A stretch of 64,000 nt of DNA from Pedobacter duraquae. Lineage in GTDB: Bacteria; Bacteroidota; Bacteroidia; Sphingobacteriales; Sphingobacteriaceae. The DNA lies in the NCBI RefSeq assembly GCF_004362245.1, contig NZ_SNWM01000001.1, positions 1,116,001 to 1,180,000 on the forward strand, given 5' to 3'. Shown in pieces: positions 8,822 through 16,010 of the stretch. Numbering within the stretch: position 1 is the first letter of the stretch; each line of letters begins with the position of its first letter. The notes below the pieces were generated by a model. That model had not been told where the DNA came from. It saw only the letters and a program-made list of their open reading frames with translations, and searched no databases. A program made the position numbers and the translations under genes.

Positions 8822-11605
8822 ATGAAAATCAGCATCTCGCCCTTCGTACTATTACGCATTCCGCAATTCTCACAAAATGCTGACATCGAACAATCGTGGG
8901 TATCATTAAAGGATGCTATAACAGAGTCCTCGCCTGCGTTTCATCAGGTTATAGCTAACATAGACTCAATTGATTTAGCAAATGCAACACCTAAAACACA
9001 ATTTACTTTGTGGAAATATTTCAATAGAGCAAAATATAGAGGGGTGCCATACGGGAAGTTCGCTGGTTTTGGACTTGCTGAACTCGAACACCGTGCAGAT
9101 CTCAAAAGACAATTGCATATTGCTGAGCATCAACTTGTACATAGCTTCCCAGACTGGTCGTACATTAAAGAAATAGATAAATCTGAAAACGTAATTTTCA
9201 AAAAAGATCGGCTGATTGTTGCAAATTCCAGTATCTATTTAGTAGGCAATCGCTTACGATTCTTATATGCTTATGAAAATAGCTTTGAACTCGCTGAAGT
9301 GGAAAATGAGGAAAAGATTGCTTCCATACTTGCGTGTTGCAATTTACCTACTCGCTATAGTGATCTGCAAATTCTTTTTTTATCTACAATCGACCAGGAA
9401 GATTTAACAATACTAATCAAAGACATGCTCGATACGGGATTGCTGTTTACGGACTTGGATCCTGATATTATTGGTGGAGACTCTCACAGCAGTTTTGATC
9501 AAAGGCACCCTGAAAATGGCAAGACTTACAACCTTACAGAGCGGACCGTTCTGGACGGCAATATTGACCAATCTTTATTCCGATCTCTTCCGGCTTACAT
9601 TGACTTTCTATTGCGTGTCATGCCGAAACGCGAAGCCGCGCCTTTAAACGATTTCAAAAAAGCATTCAGACATAAATACGAACAGCAGGAAGTCGATTTG
9701 CTAGTGGCACTTGATCCCGAAATAGGTTTAGGCTATAACCAATTAGAAAGTAGCAGCGAGAACGATGATTTAATAACGGCGCTTTCTGCGCGCGCAGAAC
9801 GACCGCGGAATCAAGAAAAGTCTGCCTACGATGATAAACTGAGGAATTTTTTACTAAATGCCATTTATGATACAAAAGGTGATAAAAATGTGGTCATTGA
9901 TATCCGTAATTTTTTGGCTGGGCCTTCTAACCTAAGACCACCTAATAATTTCAGTGCACTTCTCCATCTTTCAGATAACCTTGTTATTCCCGACTCTATA
10001 GGTGGATGTACCGCAAATGCACTTTCTGGCCGCTTCACATTGGGAAGTGAAAAACTCTTGGCGCATTGCAAAGCAACAGCCACAATGGAATCAGAAAGCA
10101 ATCCTGATGTTATCTTTTTCGATATTGGCTATACTGCCGAATACAACGTGGATAACATTAATCGGAGGAGAGAAATCTATCAGCATGAGCTTATGATGCT
10201 CAACTTTGCCACAAGCAAGGAACTTATTCCGATGAATGACCTTGCTGTCGTGCTAAGAGAAGATGAACTCATCTTGTTTTCAAAAAAACGTCAGAAGCGA
10301 CTAGTTCCACGACTATCTTCTGCCTATAATTATAGGAGATCGGACCTTTCAATATTTAGATTTCTATGTGACCTTCAGCATCAAAATATCCAATCTGATT
10401 TAACCTTTAATGTACACGATGTTCTGCCAGGGCTTTATTTCTATCCCAGGATACAGTTTAACGAGATTGTCGTATCTGCGGCTCAATGGCTTATTTTCGT
10501 TAATAAATCTATAGATGAGCAATTAGAAAGCAACGAAATATCTCGTTATTTTACGGCTGGTACTGGTGATCAAACGCTACGATTTGACCGAGAAAATACA
10601 ACGGACATGGCTGCATTCAATCAATTTGCCATACAAAAGACAGATTTTTATATTCGAGAGGCTTTCTCTGTTGACGAACGTACTGTGGTTGATACAAATA
10701 AAGCGTCCTATCACGCACAGATGCAACTCACGCTTTGCCATACTGAACAATTATACAAACCCTACCATTCAGCTCATCACCAAACTCTACAATCGCAGCA
10801 CAAAAAGATCATTCCTCAGGGAAATAATTGGGTATATTTTGAAATTTATTGCCACTCGTCAAGAATAGATCTTCTTTTGACAAATCAAATTCCTGCTTTT
10901 CTTGAAGCTTATCAGGACGCCTTTGAATGTTATTTTTTTATACGCTATAATTACCCCGCTGAACATCTTCGATTTAGGATCCAAATGAAAGATACCAAAT
11001 ACGGATACTTTTACATTTCAGAACTGATAGACCTACTGCAGGAAGATATCGAAAATGGCTTAATAACCGATATCCAAATAAAACCATATATACGGGAACT
11101 GGAAAGATATGGCAGCGATCTTATGACAGGAGTAGAACATTTTTTCGAATTATCCAGTAGATATGTGCTCGCTGTTCTTGCCGCCAGTTTTGATACAGAT
11201 CATAAATATCTTTTGTGTGCGCGTCTTGGTGCTCTCATGCTCAATATGCTAAATCTCAATCCCGACGAGCAAAAAAATGTTTTAAAAGAGACAGAAAATG
11301 CATTTATCCGTGAGCACCAGCTACAAACAACAGATATGAAGTTAATTAATAAAGCCTATGCTACAATTGTACGATTGAACGCTACAATACTACCGAAAGA
11401 TCCAAGTACCGCCGCAATGGAAAAATGTTTTAACAGACTATTAAAGTCATGTGACAAACAGCGGGGAATCCGGCTTTTTAACAGTTTATTTCATATGCAT
11501 GTAAACAGGATTTTTAGTTCTCAGCAAAGAATCCATGAACTGATTATATATAGCTTTATGGTTAAAGATTTCATGCAACAGGTAATAAAAGGAAATAGAC
11601 TTTAA
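8822..11605 (+). CDS. Class I lanthipeptide dehydratase (LanB type, glutamylation plus elimination domains)
   Basis: Predicted to dehydrate Ser and Thr of a precursor peptide by tRNA-dependent glutamylation followed by glutamate elimination. The N-terminal part (to about residue 640) matches Lant_dehydr_N, including YRGVPYGKFAGFG near residue 75. The C-terminal SpaB_C-like domain (about 660-920) keeps the expected catalytic landmarks. These are FIRYNYPAEHLRFRIQ near 710, ELERYG near 758 and HMHVNR at 891-896. The 927 residues make it full length rather than split. It converges with the histidine kinase gene, overlapping it by 4 nt, and faces the 47-residue precursor gene 1.2 kb away. No LanC cyclase follows. 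The region reads as somewhat more A+T-rich than its neighbours. Confidence 0.9.
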   Translation: MKISISPFVLLRIPQFSQNADIEQSWVSLKDAITESSPAFHQVIANIDSIDLANATPKTQFTLWKYFNRAKYRGVPYGKFAGFGLAELEHRADLKRQLHIAEHQLVHSFPDWSYIKEIDKSENVIFKKDRLIVANSSIYLVGNRLRFLYAYENSFELAEVENEEKIASILACCNLPTRYSDLQILFLSTIDQEDLTILIKDMLDTGLLFTDLDPDIIGGDSHSSFDQRHPENGKTYNLTERTVLDGNIDQSLFRSLPAYIDFLLRVMPKREAAPLNDFKKAFRHKYEQQEVDLLVALDPEIGLGYNQLESSSENDDLITALSARAERPRNQEKSAYDDKLRNFLLNAIYDTKGDKNVVIDIRNFLAGPSNLRPPNNFSALLHLSDNLVIPDSIGGCTANALSGRFTLGSEKLLAHCKATATMESESNPDVIFFDIGYTAEYNVDNINRRREIYQHELMMLNFATSKELIPMNDLAVVLREDELILFSKKRQKRLVPRLSSAYNYRRSDLSIFRFLCDLQHQNIQSDLTFNVHDVLPGLYFYPRIQFNEIVVSAAQWLIFVNKSIDEQLESNEISRYFTAGTGDQTLRFDRENTTDMAAFNQFAIQKTDFYIREAFSVDERTVVDTNKASYHAQMQLTLCHTEQLYKPYHSAHHQTLQSQHKKIIPQGNNWVYFEIYCHSSRIDLLLTNQIPAFLEAYQDAFECYFFIRYNYPAEHLRFRIQMKDTKYGYFYISELIDLLQEDIENGLITDIQIKPYIRELERYGSDLMTGVEHFFELSSRYVLAVLAASFDTDHKYLLCARLGALMLNMLNLNPDEQKNVLKETENAFIREHQLQTTDMKLINKAYATIVRLNATILPKDPSTAAMEKCFNRLLKSCDKQRGIRLFNSLFHMHVNRIFSSQQRIHELIIYSFMVKDFMQQVIKGNRL

Positions 11606-12705
11606 CCAATCGTCAGAACTGTCTTAAAAATCTGTGAATCGGTAGTGATCACATTGAAGTGTGAACGCTCACCGTATGCCATATCCAGCCTCATCCGTAG
11701 ATTCTGTAAACCGATATTGTGACTTATAGTTGCTCGGTTGTGCCGATAATTTTCAGTTACAATCTGGAGTATACCATTGTCCCTGCTGATTTGTATTTTA
11801 CCCGGGCGCTCAGGTTGTTCCAGATCGCCATGTTTAAAAATGTTCTCTACAAGCGTGATAACTATCAGGGGAATAATCTTGACCTCGGTAAGCTCAGCAA
11901 CTGAGTATTCAAGATCAATAAAAAAGGGACTACCTAACCGGAGTCGATGCAAATGGATTAAGTTATTAACCTGCTCAAGTTCCAGCAATATGTCAGACTC
12001 CGTCTGATTATTACCGCTATCGATCGAAAAACGCATGATCTCTGAGAGTGACAAAATAGCTTCGGCTGCTTCCGGAGCGCCTTTCCTACTACTTGTGAAA
12101 ATGAAATTTAAAGTATTAAACAGAAAATGTGGGTTAATCTGAGCCTTAAGTAAGGCATTTTGAGATTTCACCAGTTCATTCTGGATGTGCTGCTTCTGAA
12201 TTTCCGCAACTAATTTTTCCTTTTCTTTCTCTTCGACTCTTTCTCGCTCCTCCAAAAATGTAACCAAGTAATAGTAACCTGTGCTGAAGCCAATAAAAAG
12301 CAAAAACCGATATAGGCTCCTTATAACAGTTGCATATATGTACGGCAGATCAAAAGCCTTAGGCTCATCCTTAGAAGCTCTTAACAAAGCATCCAGAAAA
12401 AGTGTCACCCCATAATACAAACAAAAGGTAAATAATAGGCCAAGAGGCAATAAGACGGAAATGTAATGTTTATTTTTCAAGGCAAATGGCAGAATCTTGT
12501 GTGCGAACGAATAGAATAACGTAATATTTAGCGTATAAAAAGCCAAATAGTAAGGAGCAGCGTTAAACCGCTCATTAATCAATCCAACCATGATAATTTC
12601 ATAGCTAATAAAAAGAGACCAGCAAATCAAATGAATTCTATAGGGGGCGATCACACCAAGTATCTCTTTTTTTTCGCGTATGACCTGATCTGTTTCGTGT
12701 AACAT
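11602..12705 (-). CDS. LytS/YehU-type sensor histidine kinase
   Basis: Membrane sensor kinase expected to phosphorylate the LytTR response regulator encoded at 13002-13760. The first 160 residues hold about four hydrophobic helices. They are followed by a charged coiled coil (EERERVEEKEKEKLVAEIQK), the His_kinase box KAQINPHFLFNTLNFIF with His near residue 192, and a short HATPase with N-box TLVENIFKHGD. The length of 367 is typical. Its start codon overlaps a copy of the regulator box (TTTCGTGTAAC, 12693-12703). It is on the same strand as the regulator gene, but the precursor gene lies between them on the opposite strand. It may sense the mature peptide or envelope stress (inference). Confidence 0.92.
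   Translation of the reverse strand: MLHETDQVIREKKEILGVIAPYRIHLICWSLFISYEIIMVGLINERFNAAPYYLAFYTLNITLFYSFAHKILPFALKNKHYISVLLPLGLLFTFCLYYGVTLFLDALLRASKDEPKAFDLPYIYATVIRSLYRFLLFIGFSTGYYYLVTFLEERERVEEKEKEKLVAEIQKQHIQNELVKSQNALLKAQINPHFLFNTLNFIFTSSRKGAPEAAEAILSLSEIMRFSIDSGNNQTESDILLELEQVNNLIHLHRLRLGSPFFIDLEYSVAELTEVKIIPLIVITLVENIFKHGDLEQPERPGKIQISRDNGILQIVTENYRHNRATISHNIGLQNLRMRLDMAYGERSHFNVITTDSQIFKTVLTIG
12693..12703 (+). promoter_or_regulatory. Solitary regulator box over the histidine kinase start codon
   Basis: TTTCGTGTAAC is identical to the first box of the triple repeat at 13866-13876. It ends on the last base of the complement of the kinase ATG (12703-12705). It lies 41 bp from the first precursor-promoter box, about two 21-bp steps. 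It may be a third binding site affecting kinase expression, or chance, because part of it encodes residues 1-4. Confidence 0.35.
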
Positions 12706-12733
12706 TTTTTCGATTTCTTTAGATAATATATAC

Positions 12734-12800
12734 TTATGCGTAAATTAAGAATTGGTTGACGTAAGAGTTTTTTATGCCCCATTTGTTTGCTGCTATTTTG
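12734..12800 (+). promoter_or_regulatory. Predicted LytTR-controlled promoter of the precursor peptide gene
   Basis: Boxes TTATGCGTAAA (12734-12744) and GTTGACGTAAG (12755-12765) share the core CGTAA with the lanB boxes and again start exactly 21 bp apart. After 27 nt comes CTATTTTG (12793-12800), which keeps the TTTG half of the -7 element. These boxes are weaker than those at lanB, so the call leans on spacing. Transcription would begin only about 8 nt before the ATG at 12815. Confidence 0.5.
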
Positions 12801-12814
12801 ATAAAAAAAACAGT

Positions 12815-12958
12815 ATGAAAACAAAAAAAAACACCGGCAGACTTCAAAAAAAAACCTTGTTCAATTTCAGATCTAGAAAGCAAGTTGAAAAACAAATTTC
12901 TACCGATCCAACGTTGCCAACAGGAACCAGCACGTGCTCTACATCAGCGCAAATTTAA
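12815..12958 (+). CDS. Putative class I lanthipeptide precursor peptide, 47 residues
   Basis: Likely substrate of the LanB enzyme. The ATG at 12815 follows an A-rich tract; an in-frame upstream start at 12752 would add 21 unrelated hydrophobic residues and overlap the promoter. Residues 1-28 form a basic leader with QKKTLFNFRSRKQ, reminiscent of the FN-containing box of class I leaders. Residues 29-47 (STDPTLPTGTSTCSTSAQI) hold ten Ser/Thr and a single Cys at 41, a composition typical of a modifiable core. At most one (methyl)lanthionine ring could form. The leader cleavage site is not obvious; there is no GG motif. A 12-bp hairpin terminator follows 9 nt after the stop. It is unproven that this peptide is made or modified. 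Confidence 0.75.
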   Translation: MKTKKNTGRLQKKTLFNFRSRKQVEKQISTDPTLPTGTSTCSTSAQI

Positions 12959-12967
12959 CAAACAAAC

Positions 12968-12998
12968 TATTATCCGGTCGATATTTGACCGGATAATA
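12968..12998. terminator. Hairpin terminator between precursor gene and response regulator
   Basis: Arms 12968-12979 and 12987-12998 pair over 12 bp with a 7-nt loop (GATATTT); the core is TCCGG/CCGGA. It lies between the precursor stop (12958) and the convergent regulator stop (13002), so it can serve both. T-tracts are weak on both sides. Confidence 0.65.
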
Positions 12999-13001
12999 TG
13001 T

Positions 13002-13760
13002 TTAACGTCCTATTTTCCGCGTTGATCTAAAAGTATTTTGTGATAAATATTCTATAAAAGCAGACTTATATACCACTCCTATTGGGATAACAAGTCCGTT
13101 AGTGCAGTGAATCATATGTCCGTCTACATGTTTAATGTAGTATTTTGCTACGATATAAGATTTTTGTACTCTAAAAAATGCATCATCACCCTTTAACTTC
13201 TCTTCCAATTCCTTCATTGTGAAATAGGCCGTGATCGGACCTGATATTGTATGTATTTTGACATAATTATCCATCCCTTCAATGGCAATAATCTCACTGG
13301 GGTTAATACGTATTAATTTGTTTTTTTGATCAGTATTGATAAAAAAATCATCTGTTTTAGACTCTGAAATAGGTACCAATTCCTGTTTCAAAGCCCTGTT
13401 TTTCAATAACTCATTCACTACCAGAGCGAATTTACTCATAGAGATTGGCTTTAGCATAAATTGGTCTGCATTAACTTCAAATGCATTGATTGCAAATTTG
13501 GAATGACCCGTAGTGAAAACCAGGTATTTTGTTTTATTCCGTAAAGCTTCAGCAAGTTCTAATCCCGTTATCCTGGGCATATCAATATCCAGAAAAACAA
13601 AGTCGATCTCGTCTTCCGCGGATATCTCCGCAAGGGCATCTAACGGATTTGTGTAGGCCTTAAATACCTCCATGTTAGGCATACTTTCTATATATTCTTC
13701 AAGCAGTTCCACCGCATGCATCTCGTCGTCAATTACTATGCACTTCCAAATTTTCTCCAT
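13002..13760 (-). CDS. LytTR family response regulator
   Basis: Two-component regulator paired with the LytS-type kinase at 11602. The receiver domain (residues 1-120) has the acidic pair DDE at 11-13, phospho-acceptor Asp58 in FLDIDMP, and a conserved T/K region (LVFTTGHSKFA, LKPIS). The LytTR DNA-binding domain spans about 140-245 (IIAIEGMDNYVKIHT, FFRVQKSYIVAKYYI). LytTR proteins typically bind direct repeats at 21-bp spacing, and such repeats occur before lanB, before the precursor gene and 106 nt upstream of this gene. It is therefore the obvious candidate controller of the lanthipeptide locus and of itself. Confidence 0.93.
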   Translation of the reverse strand: MEKIWKCIVIDDEMHAVELLEEYIESMPNMEVFKAYTNPLDALAEISAEDEIDFVFLDIDMPRITGLELAEALRNKTKYLVFTTGHSKFAINAFEVNADQFMLKPISMSKFALVVNELLKNRALKQELVPISESKTDDFFINTDQKNKLIRINPSEIIAIEGMDNYVKIHTISGPITAYFTMKELEEKLKGDDAFFRVQKSYIVAKYYIKHVDGHMIHCTNGLVIPIGVVYKSAFIEYLSQNTFRSTRKIGR

Positions 13761-13791
13761 ATACTGTTTGATACATTTCCTGTACTCTTAT

Positions 13792-13799
13792 CAAACTTA
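13792..13799 (-). promoter_or_regulatory. Putative -7 element of the response regulator gene
   Basis: On the minus strand TAAGTTTG matches TAnnTTTG exactly, 31 nt upstream of the regulator ATG. No convincing -33 element is seen at 19-21 nt. The triple box array begins about 65 nt further upstream. Confidence 0.4.
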
Positions 13800-13861
13800 A
13801 AAAATTCAACGCGCTTTATCCTTTATATTATGTGCTAATTATTAGCATGAGCTCCAAAATA

Positions 13862-13924
13862 TTGATTTCGTGTAACAAAATATTGGTTTCACGTAACAAA
13901 TCATAGGTTTCACGTAACAAAGTT
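13862..13924. repeat. Three tandem 21-bp repeats (predicted LytTR binding array)
   Basis: Units start at 13862, 13883 and 13904. Their cores are TTTCGTGTAACAAA (13866), TTTCACGTAACAAA (13887) and TTTCACGTAACAAA (13908), in exact 21-bp phase. The core TTTCACGTAAC is identical to the first box before lanB. The array lies between the response regulator gene and the Ada-like gene, pointing toward a promoter at 13946. Confidence 0.8.
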
Positions 13925-13953
13925 TTGAACCATATCTAACACGGGTACTTTTG
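13924..13953 (+). promoter_or_regulatory. Strong Bacteroidota-type promoter with no annotated gene downstream
   Basis: TACTTTTG (13946-13953) is a perfect TAnnTTTG, with TTTG (13924-13927) 18 nt upstream. The last repeat box ends 27 nt before the -7, the same distance as at lanB and the precursor gene. It points into a 120-nt stretch on the plus strand that has no sizeable open frame. Confidence 0.6.
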
Positions 13954-13959
13954 TTATCA

Positions 13960-14077
13960 TCACATAAGTTAAACCGGTGTGATGAAGTAACAACTATTAA
14001 CTATTTCTGAAAATATCCGATGCGCTCTAAAATTGGTGTCTGTTTGAAAATTGGGGATTCATATCCTCAATTTTTTT
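13960..14077 (+). ncRNA. Predicted ~115-nt regulated small transcript
   Basis: Inferred only from signals: the phased box array, a perfect -7 element at 13946-13953, and a hairpin with a run of seven T at 14050-14077. No coding sequence of plausible size lies inside. There is a two-codon ORF (ATG AAG TAA, 13982) and a 19-codon frame at 14020-14079 that runs through the terminator. It could be a small RNA co-regulated with the lanthipeptide genes. Transcription is unproven, and the hairpin may simply terminate the convergent Ada-like gene. Confidence 0.4.
14050..14077. terminator. Bidirectional terminator hairpin
   Basis: Arms 14050-14057 and 14064-14071 pair over 8 bp with one G-T. Seven T follow on the plus strand; four T follow on the minus strand just after the Ada-like stop codon. 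It can end both the predicted small transcript and the Ada-like mRNA. Confidence 0.6.
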
Positions 14078-14915
14078 AGATTTTCGAAGCCTCCCAACCT
14101 ATCATTGCCGACTTACGCTTACTCCCCCAATGATATTGTCCAATTTCACCTGTTGATCTGATTACCCTGTGGCAAGGGATCAATACAGCTACTGGATTGC
14201 CGGCAACCGCCGAACCGATAGCACGACAAGCTTTTGGGCTGCCTACCTCCGTAGCGAGCTTGGCGTACGTTGTTAGCCTTCCCATTGGCACCGAAAGTAA
14301 AGTTTGCCATACATTAAGCTGAAAAGAAGTTCCTTTAAGATGCAAACGAAGTTCCTTTATTTTAGACCAATCCCGCATAAAAATACTACCAGCAGCTTTT
14401 TGGAATTCATCTTCGCCAAATTTGTAACCTGCGGCAGGAAACTGACGCTTAAGTTCTACCAACGCAGCCTCTTCTCCATCGTCGGCAAAAGCCATATAAC
14501 AAATTCCTTTGCCTGTAGATGCCACCATGAGTTTACCAAAAGGGCTTGGTATAAAATTAAAACTGATTTCAAGCGCAACCCCTCCTTTTTGATACTCCCC
14601 CGGTGTCATTCCCTCTATTTTAATAAAAAGATCGTGTAATCTTCCGGTACCGGAAAGACCTGTCTCATGGGCGGTCTGAAAGAGTGTTGACTGTTGCTCG
14701 CGCAACATCAGTTTAGCGTGATTAACACTTAAATATTGTAAGAACTGTTTTGGCGTCACTCCAGCCCATTCCTTGAACATCCTTTGGAAGTGAAAAGGGC
14801 TCATATTCATATGTGCAGCAACAGTTTCAAGATCAGGCTGGGATTTGAAATTTAATTTTAGAAAATCTATTGCCTCGGCAATCCTGTAATAATTTAGTTC
14901 TTCCTGTGTTTCCAT
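14076..14915 (-). CDS. AraC HTH / methylated-DNA-protein-cysteine methyltransferase fusion (Ada-like)
   Basis: Repairs O6-alkylguanine by transferring the alkyl group to its own cysteine and may also regulate transcription. Residues 10-105 form an AraC-type double helix-turn-helix (LETVAAHMNMSPFHFQRMFK). The C-terminal MGMT domain includes the winged-helix part TYAKLATEVGSPKACRAIGS and the acceptor site IPCHRVI with Cys near residue 248. The N-terminal zinc/phosphotriester domain of E. coli Ada is absent, so methylphosphotriester sensing is not expected. The 279 residues match the two-domain form common in Bacteroidota. It is convergent with the predicted small transcript. Confidence 0.93.
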   Translation of the reverse strand: METQEELNYYRIAEAIDFLKLNFKSQPDLETVAAHMNMSPFHFQRMFKEWAGVTPKQFLQYLSVNHAKLMLREQQSTLFQTAHETGLSGTGRLHDLFIKIEGMTPGEYQKGGVALEISFNFIPSPFGKLMVASTGKGICYMAFADDGEEAALVELKRQFPAAGYKFGEDEFQKAAGSIFMRDWSKIKELRLHLKGTSFQLNVWQTLLSVPMGRLTTYAKLATEVGSPKACRAIGSAVAGNPVAVLIPCHRVIRSTGEIGQYHWGSKRKSAMIGWEASKI

Positions 14916-15191
14916 ATTCAGCAGCTAGTAAAGCAAACTTACGCTATCAATAGATTTTTTTAAACCCGAATCTTGCTCAATATTAAAAACTGTTTCCGAA
15001 AATTAATTCAATCAGGTTTCCCTACGCAGACAGAAATGACCAAATCAACAAGAATCTGATATTACTTATTGAAAATGAATGAATTGAACGATGTGTTTTT
15101 TTAGTCTTCTAAAATATTTACCCCAAATTACTATGTATTTCAATTTGACGTTCATACCATCAGGAACTACTTAATAGTATAACTAAAAAAT

Positions 15192-15479
15192 ATGAAAGAG
15201 GAAAGTATAAACGTAAACAACAGAATTAGCCCACTCTCCAAGCGAATTATCCAGCTTCAGGAAAATGGTTTCGTTTATGATTTTCAACATGCGGGCAAGA
15301 AAATAATTTGTGTCCAAACAAATTCTGAACTAGAACTCTGTGCGGTCAAAATCATCAGCCTAGAGTGCTTTATGGCACCAGGAGAAGAACGCCGTTACCT
15401 TTATTCCTTAGAAACTGAAAATGGCTTGCGGGGGTTACTACTAAATGAATCCAGATGCCTGGATCATACTTATCAATAA
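15192..15479 (+). CDS. Small hypothetical protein, paralogue of the next gene
   Basis: 95 residues, no signal peptide or membrane helix. Recognisable only as a homologue of the protein at 15639. Shared features are a helix with L-x-x-x-G-(F/Y)-V-x-DF (IIQLQENGFVYDF), a central strand IICVQ, and the C-terminal (T/D)NGLRG(L/I)L. This layout reminds me of a family of about 100 residues found in Sphingobacteria that is sometimes labelled phosphoribosylpyrophosphate synthetase without enzyme motifs; that link is from memory and unverified. The start ATG at 15192 follows an A-rich leader. Function unknown. Confidence 0.75.
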   Translation: MKEESINVNNRISPLSKRIIQLQENGFVYDFQHAGKKIICVQTNSELELCAVKIISLECFMAPGEERRYLYSLETENGLRGLLLNESRCLDHTYQ

Positions 15480-15638
15480 CAAATCAAAATTATAACCGTT
15501 AATATTAAATGCTTGCGTGGAGAATTCGCGCACTAACAACTAACAACATAAAGTTGTCTATCAACACCTTAACAAAAATATGGCATAGCTATTGAGCTAA
15601 TATGTCAACCAACCTAAAACCTATAAAACAGATAACCA

Positions 15639-15989
15639 ATGGCAAATCTCTTTCACCTGAGTCCTGAACCAAATACATATCAAGGATCAAAAAGACCAGT
15701 TCCTTTACACCAACACGACAGTAGTTACGCACACCGTATGAGCGAAATAATCATTGCGCTACATCAGAAAGGATATGTCCTGGATTTCACACAGGATGAG
15801 CAACAACAATACTTCTGCGTGCAGCATGATCAGAAACTTCCTTGTCAACATATCACCATAGAGGAAGAATATCACCAACTTAATAATGCTGGAATGCCAG
15901 TACATGTTTACGGTATATGCTGTATGGACAATGGCCTTCGGGGAATCCTAATTGAAAGCCATACCTTGAGCAACAACATGGCGAGTTAA
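15639..15989 (+). CDS. Small hypothetical protein, paralogue of the preceding gene
   Basis: 116 residues and cytosolic by appearance. The matching core runs from MSEIIIALHQKGYVLDF through YFCVQHDQKLPCQHITIEEE to CCMDNGLRGILIES, aligned with the 95-residue neighbour. An extra 30 N-terminal residues rich in His and Pro (PVPLHQHDSSYAH) are unlike the neighbour. The two genes are separated by 159 nt without a terminator and probably arose by tandem duplication followed by divergence. No catalytic motif is visible. Convergent with ligD, whose stop lies 21 nt away. Confidence 0.75.
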   Translation: MANLFHLSPEPNTYQGSKRPVPLHQHDSSYAHRMSEIIIALHQKGYVLDFTQDEQQQYFCVQHDQKLPCQHITIEEEYHQLNNAGMPVHVYGICCMDNGLRGILIESHTLSNNMAS

Positions 15990-16010
15990 TACAGAGGTAA
16001 GGTTGACTAA

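Noticed and set aside
12752..12814. Longer start of the precursor gene
   Set aside because: The added residues are unrelated to a leader and overlap the predicted promoter boxes and -7 element.
13862..13924. Tandem 21-bp repeats as a CRISPR array
   Set aside because: The units are direct head-to-tail with no unique spacers, only three copies, and the same motif sits in two promoters. Regulatory boxes explain it better.
12831..13980. Seven-base complementarity between the predicted small RNA (CCGGTGT) and the precursor mRNA (ACACCGG)
   Set aside because: A 7-mer match is expected by chance for sequences of this length, so it is not evidence of base pairing.
14020..14079. 19-codon frame (MRSKIGVCLKIGDSYPQFF) as a peptide gene
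   Set aside because: It runs through the terminator hairpin and its T-tract and has no leader/core pattern. Chance is likely.
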